From positions 1-5,694 of the forward strand of contig USQA01000083.1 of the NCBI GenBank assembly GCA_900556695.1: a stretch of DNA of 5,694 nucleotides. The letters run 5' to 3'. Shown piece after piece: positions 5,380 through 5,694 of this stretch (the first letter of the stretch is position 1; every line of letters begins with the position of its first letter). The position numbers and the translations under genes are program-made. Below the pieces are notes generated by a model. The model did not search any database. It was not told where the DNA came from and saw nothing but the letters and a program-made list of their open reading frames with translations. The stretch is from an uncultured Clostridium sp. (GTDB lineage: Bacteria; Bacillota; Clostridia; TANB77; CAG-508).

Positions 5380-5694
5380 TTACAACGATTTTCGAATCGT
5401 TCTTTCCCTGATTTTTGTGGCTTTTGCTTCTGCTTGCGACAGCAGTCCTTGTTCCTGCTTGAGAATGTCTTTAAGCGGGGCGGCAAAATACACTTTCATA
5501 AACCGCCAGATATCCCGCTGAGTCAGGCCGATATTCATCGAAGAAAAATAAAGCCCAATAAGATCTTTATCCCGCCAACGACGTGGAACGCGCGTGCGAA
5601 GCTGCGCCCGGTGCAGGTCAATTACCGAAATTTTTAACTCCTCTTCCTTACCGGAAAAAGGCAAGTGCAGCAGGAAATGACAGATATAACAGTC
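5380..5694 (-). CDS. waaP: WaaP, LPS core heptose(I) kinase, C-terminal part
   Basis: The gene runs off the right edge: 104 residues and a stop are present, and the N-terminal part (about 161 of 265 residues) lies outside. WaaP is a cytoplasmic, eukaryotic-kinase-like enzyme that phosphorylates O-4 of HepI, needed for later WaaQ and WaaY action and for outer-membrane integrity. The fragment opens with DCYICHFLL, the end of the HRDxxxxH catalytic loop. By counting back from a 265-residue protein the first Asp is Asp162, the residue reported as catalytically essential in E. coli WaaP. ISVIDLHRAQ carries the DFG-equivalent Asp. RRWRDKDLIGLYFSSM and the end RERTIRKSL match E. coli WaaP as I recall it. 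A TTG inside the gene at 5664 is not a real start. GC is about 50%, in contrast to the genes to its left. Confidence 0.96.
   Translation of the reverse strand, partial: DCYICHFLLHLPFSGKEEELKISVIDLHRAQLRTRVPRRWRDKDLIGLYFSSMNIGLTQRDIWRFMKVYFAAPLKDILKQEQGLLSQAEAKATKIRERTIRKSL
5384..5401 (-). other. Small hairpin at the 3' end of waaP
   Basis: AACGATT (5384-5390) and AATCGTT (5395-5401) form a 7-bp perfect stem with a 4-base loop, spanning the last sense codons of waaP. On the transcribed - strand a T-rich stretch (TTATTTTT) follows about 11 nt after the stem, too far for a standard terminator. It could be a 3' processing or attenuation element between waaP and the outer-core genes, or chance; the pairing is seen, the role is a guess. 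Confidence 0.3.

Noticed and set aside
5281..5637. 118-codon open frame on the + strand across the waaI start and waaP
   Set aside because: It covers the antisense of two recognised genes and their gap; the WaaP frame is unmistakable, so this is taken as a shadow.
5380..5664. Separate 94-residue gene starting at an internal TTG
   Set aside because: The frame stays open to the window edge with the WaaP catalytic-loop residues DCYICHFLL, so this is the C-terminal part of waaP and not a gene of its own.
1..5694. Mobile elements, CRISPR arrays, tRNA genes or an ops/JUMPstart element
   Set aside because: No inverted-repeat-bounded transposase gene, spaced direct repeats, tRNA-like folding or ops sequence was seen; the RfaH-responsive leader expected for this operon would be upstream of waaQ, outside the window.

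Overview
The window is a piece of the chromosomal waa (formerly rfa) locus, which builds the lipopolysaccharide (LPS) core of enteric bacteria. The C-terminal 104 residues of WaaP at the right edge match, as far as I can recall it, the Escherichia coli protein. The ligase, the GT4 transferase and the kinase are close to the Salmonella and E. coli WaaL, WaaK/WaaD and WaaY families. I infer Escherichia/Shigella or a very close relative. The gene order waaL-waaD-waaJ-waaY-waaI-waaP, with no waaB, waaZ or waaS, fits the E. coli R3-type core cluster, known from O157:H7 and some Shigella. This assignment rests on memory of the families and on synteny, not on a database search.

Layout. On the + strand, positions 1-167 hold the last 54 codons of waaC (heptosyltransferase I). 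Its TGA overlaps the ATG of waaL (164-1372, O-antigen ligase). These are the distal genes of the hldD-waaF-waaC-waaL operon. A compact bidirectional intrinsic terminator at 1379-1405 fills the 35-bp gap to a convergent operon on the - strand. In transcription order that operon reads waaP (partial, 5694-5380), waaI (5337-4330, GT8), waaY (4304-3597, heptose kinase), waaJ (3572-2559, GT8, TTG start) and waaD (2550-1408, GT4). The gaps are 42, 25, 24 and 8 bp, so this is the distal part of one transcript, the waaQ operon. Its promoter and any ops/JUMPstart element would lie outside the window.

How the genes work together. WaaC adds the first heptose to Kdo-lipid A. WaaP and WaaY phosphorylate HepI and HepII, which stabilises the outer membrane. 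WaaI adds galactose to the first outer-core glucose, WaaJ adds glucose to that galactose, and the GT4 enzyme adds the terminal hexose. WaaL then ligates undecaprenyl-PP-linked O antigen onto the finished core in the periplasm. In the R3 structure the GlcNAc side branch is added by an enzyme encoded elsewhere (WabB, plasmid-borne in O157:H7). No such gene is visible here.

The whole window is coding or short intergenic sequence; no gap exceeds 45 bp. Base composition changes sharply at both flanks: about 50% GC in the waaP fragment against about 27% in the first 240 bp of waaI and its leader, and about 50% in the first 60 bp against about 34% in the rest of the waaC tail. This is the signature of an exchangeable outer-core cassette set between conserved waaC and waaP. 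I see no undescribed system. The most interesting local details are a possible 7-codon minicistron linking waaY to the TTG start of waaJ, the cassette boundaries, and the divergent, extended WaaC tail.
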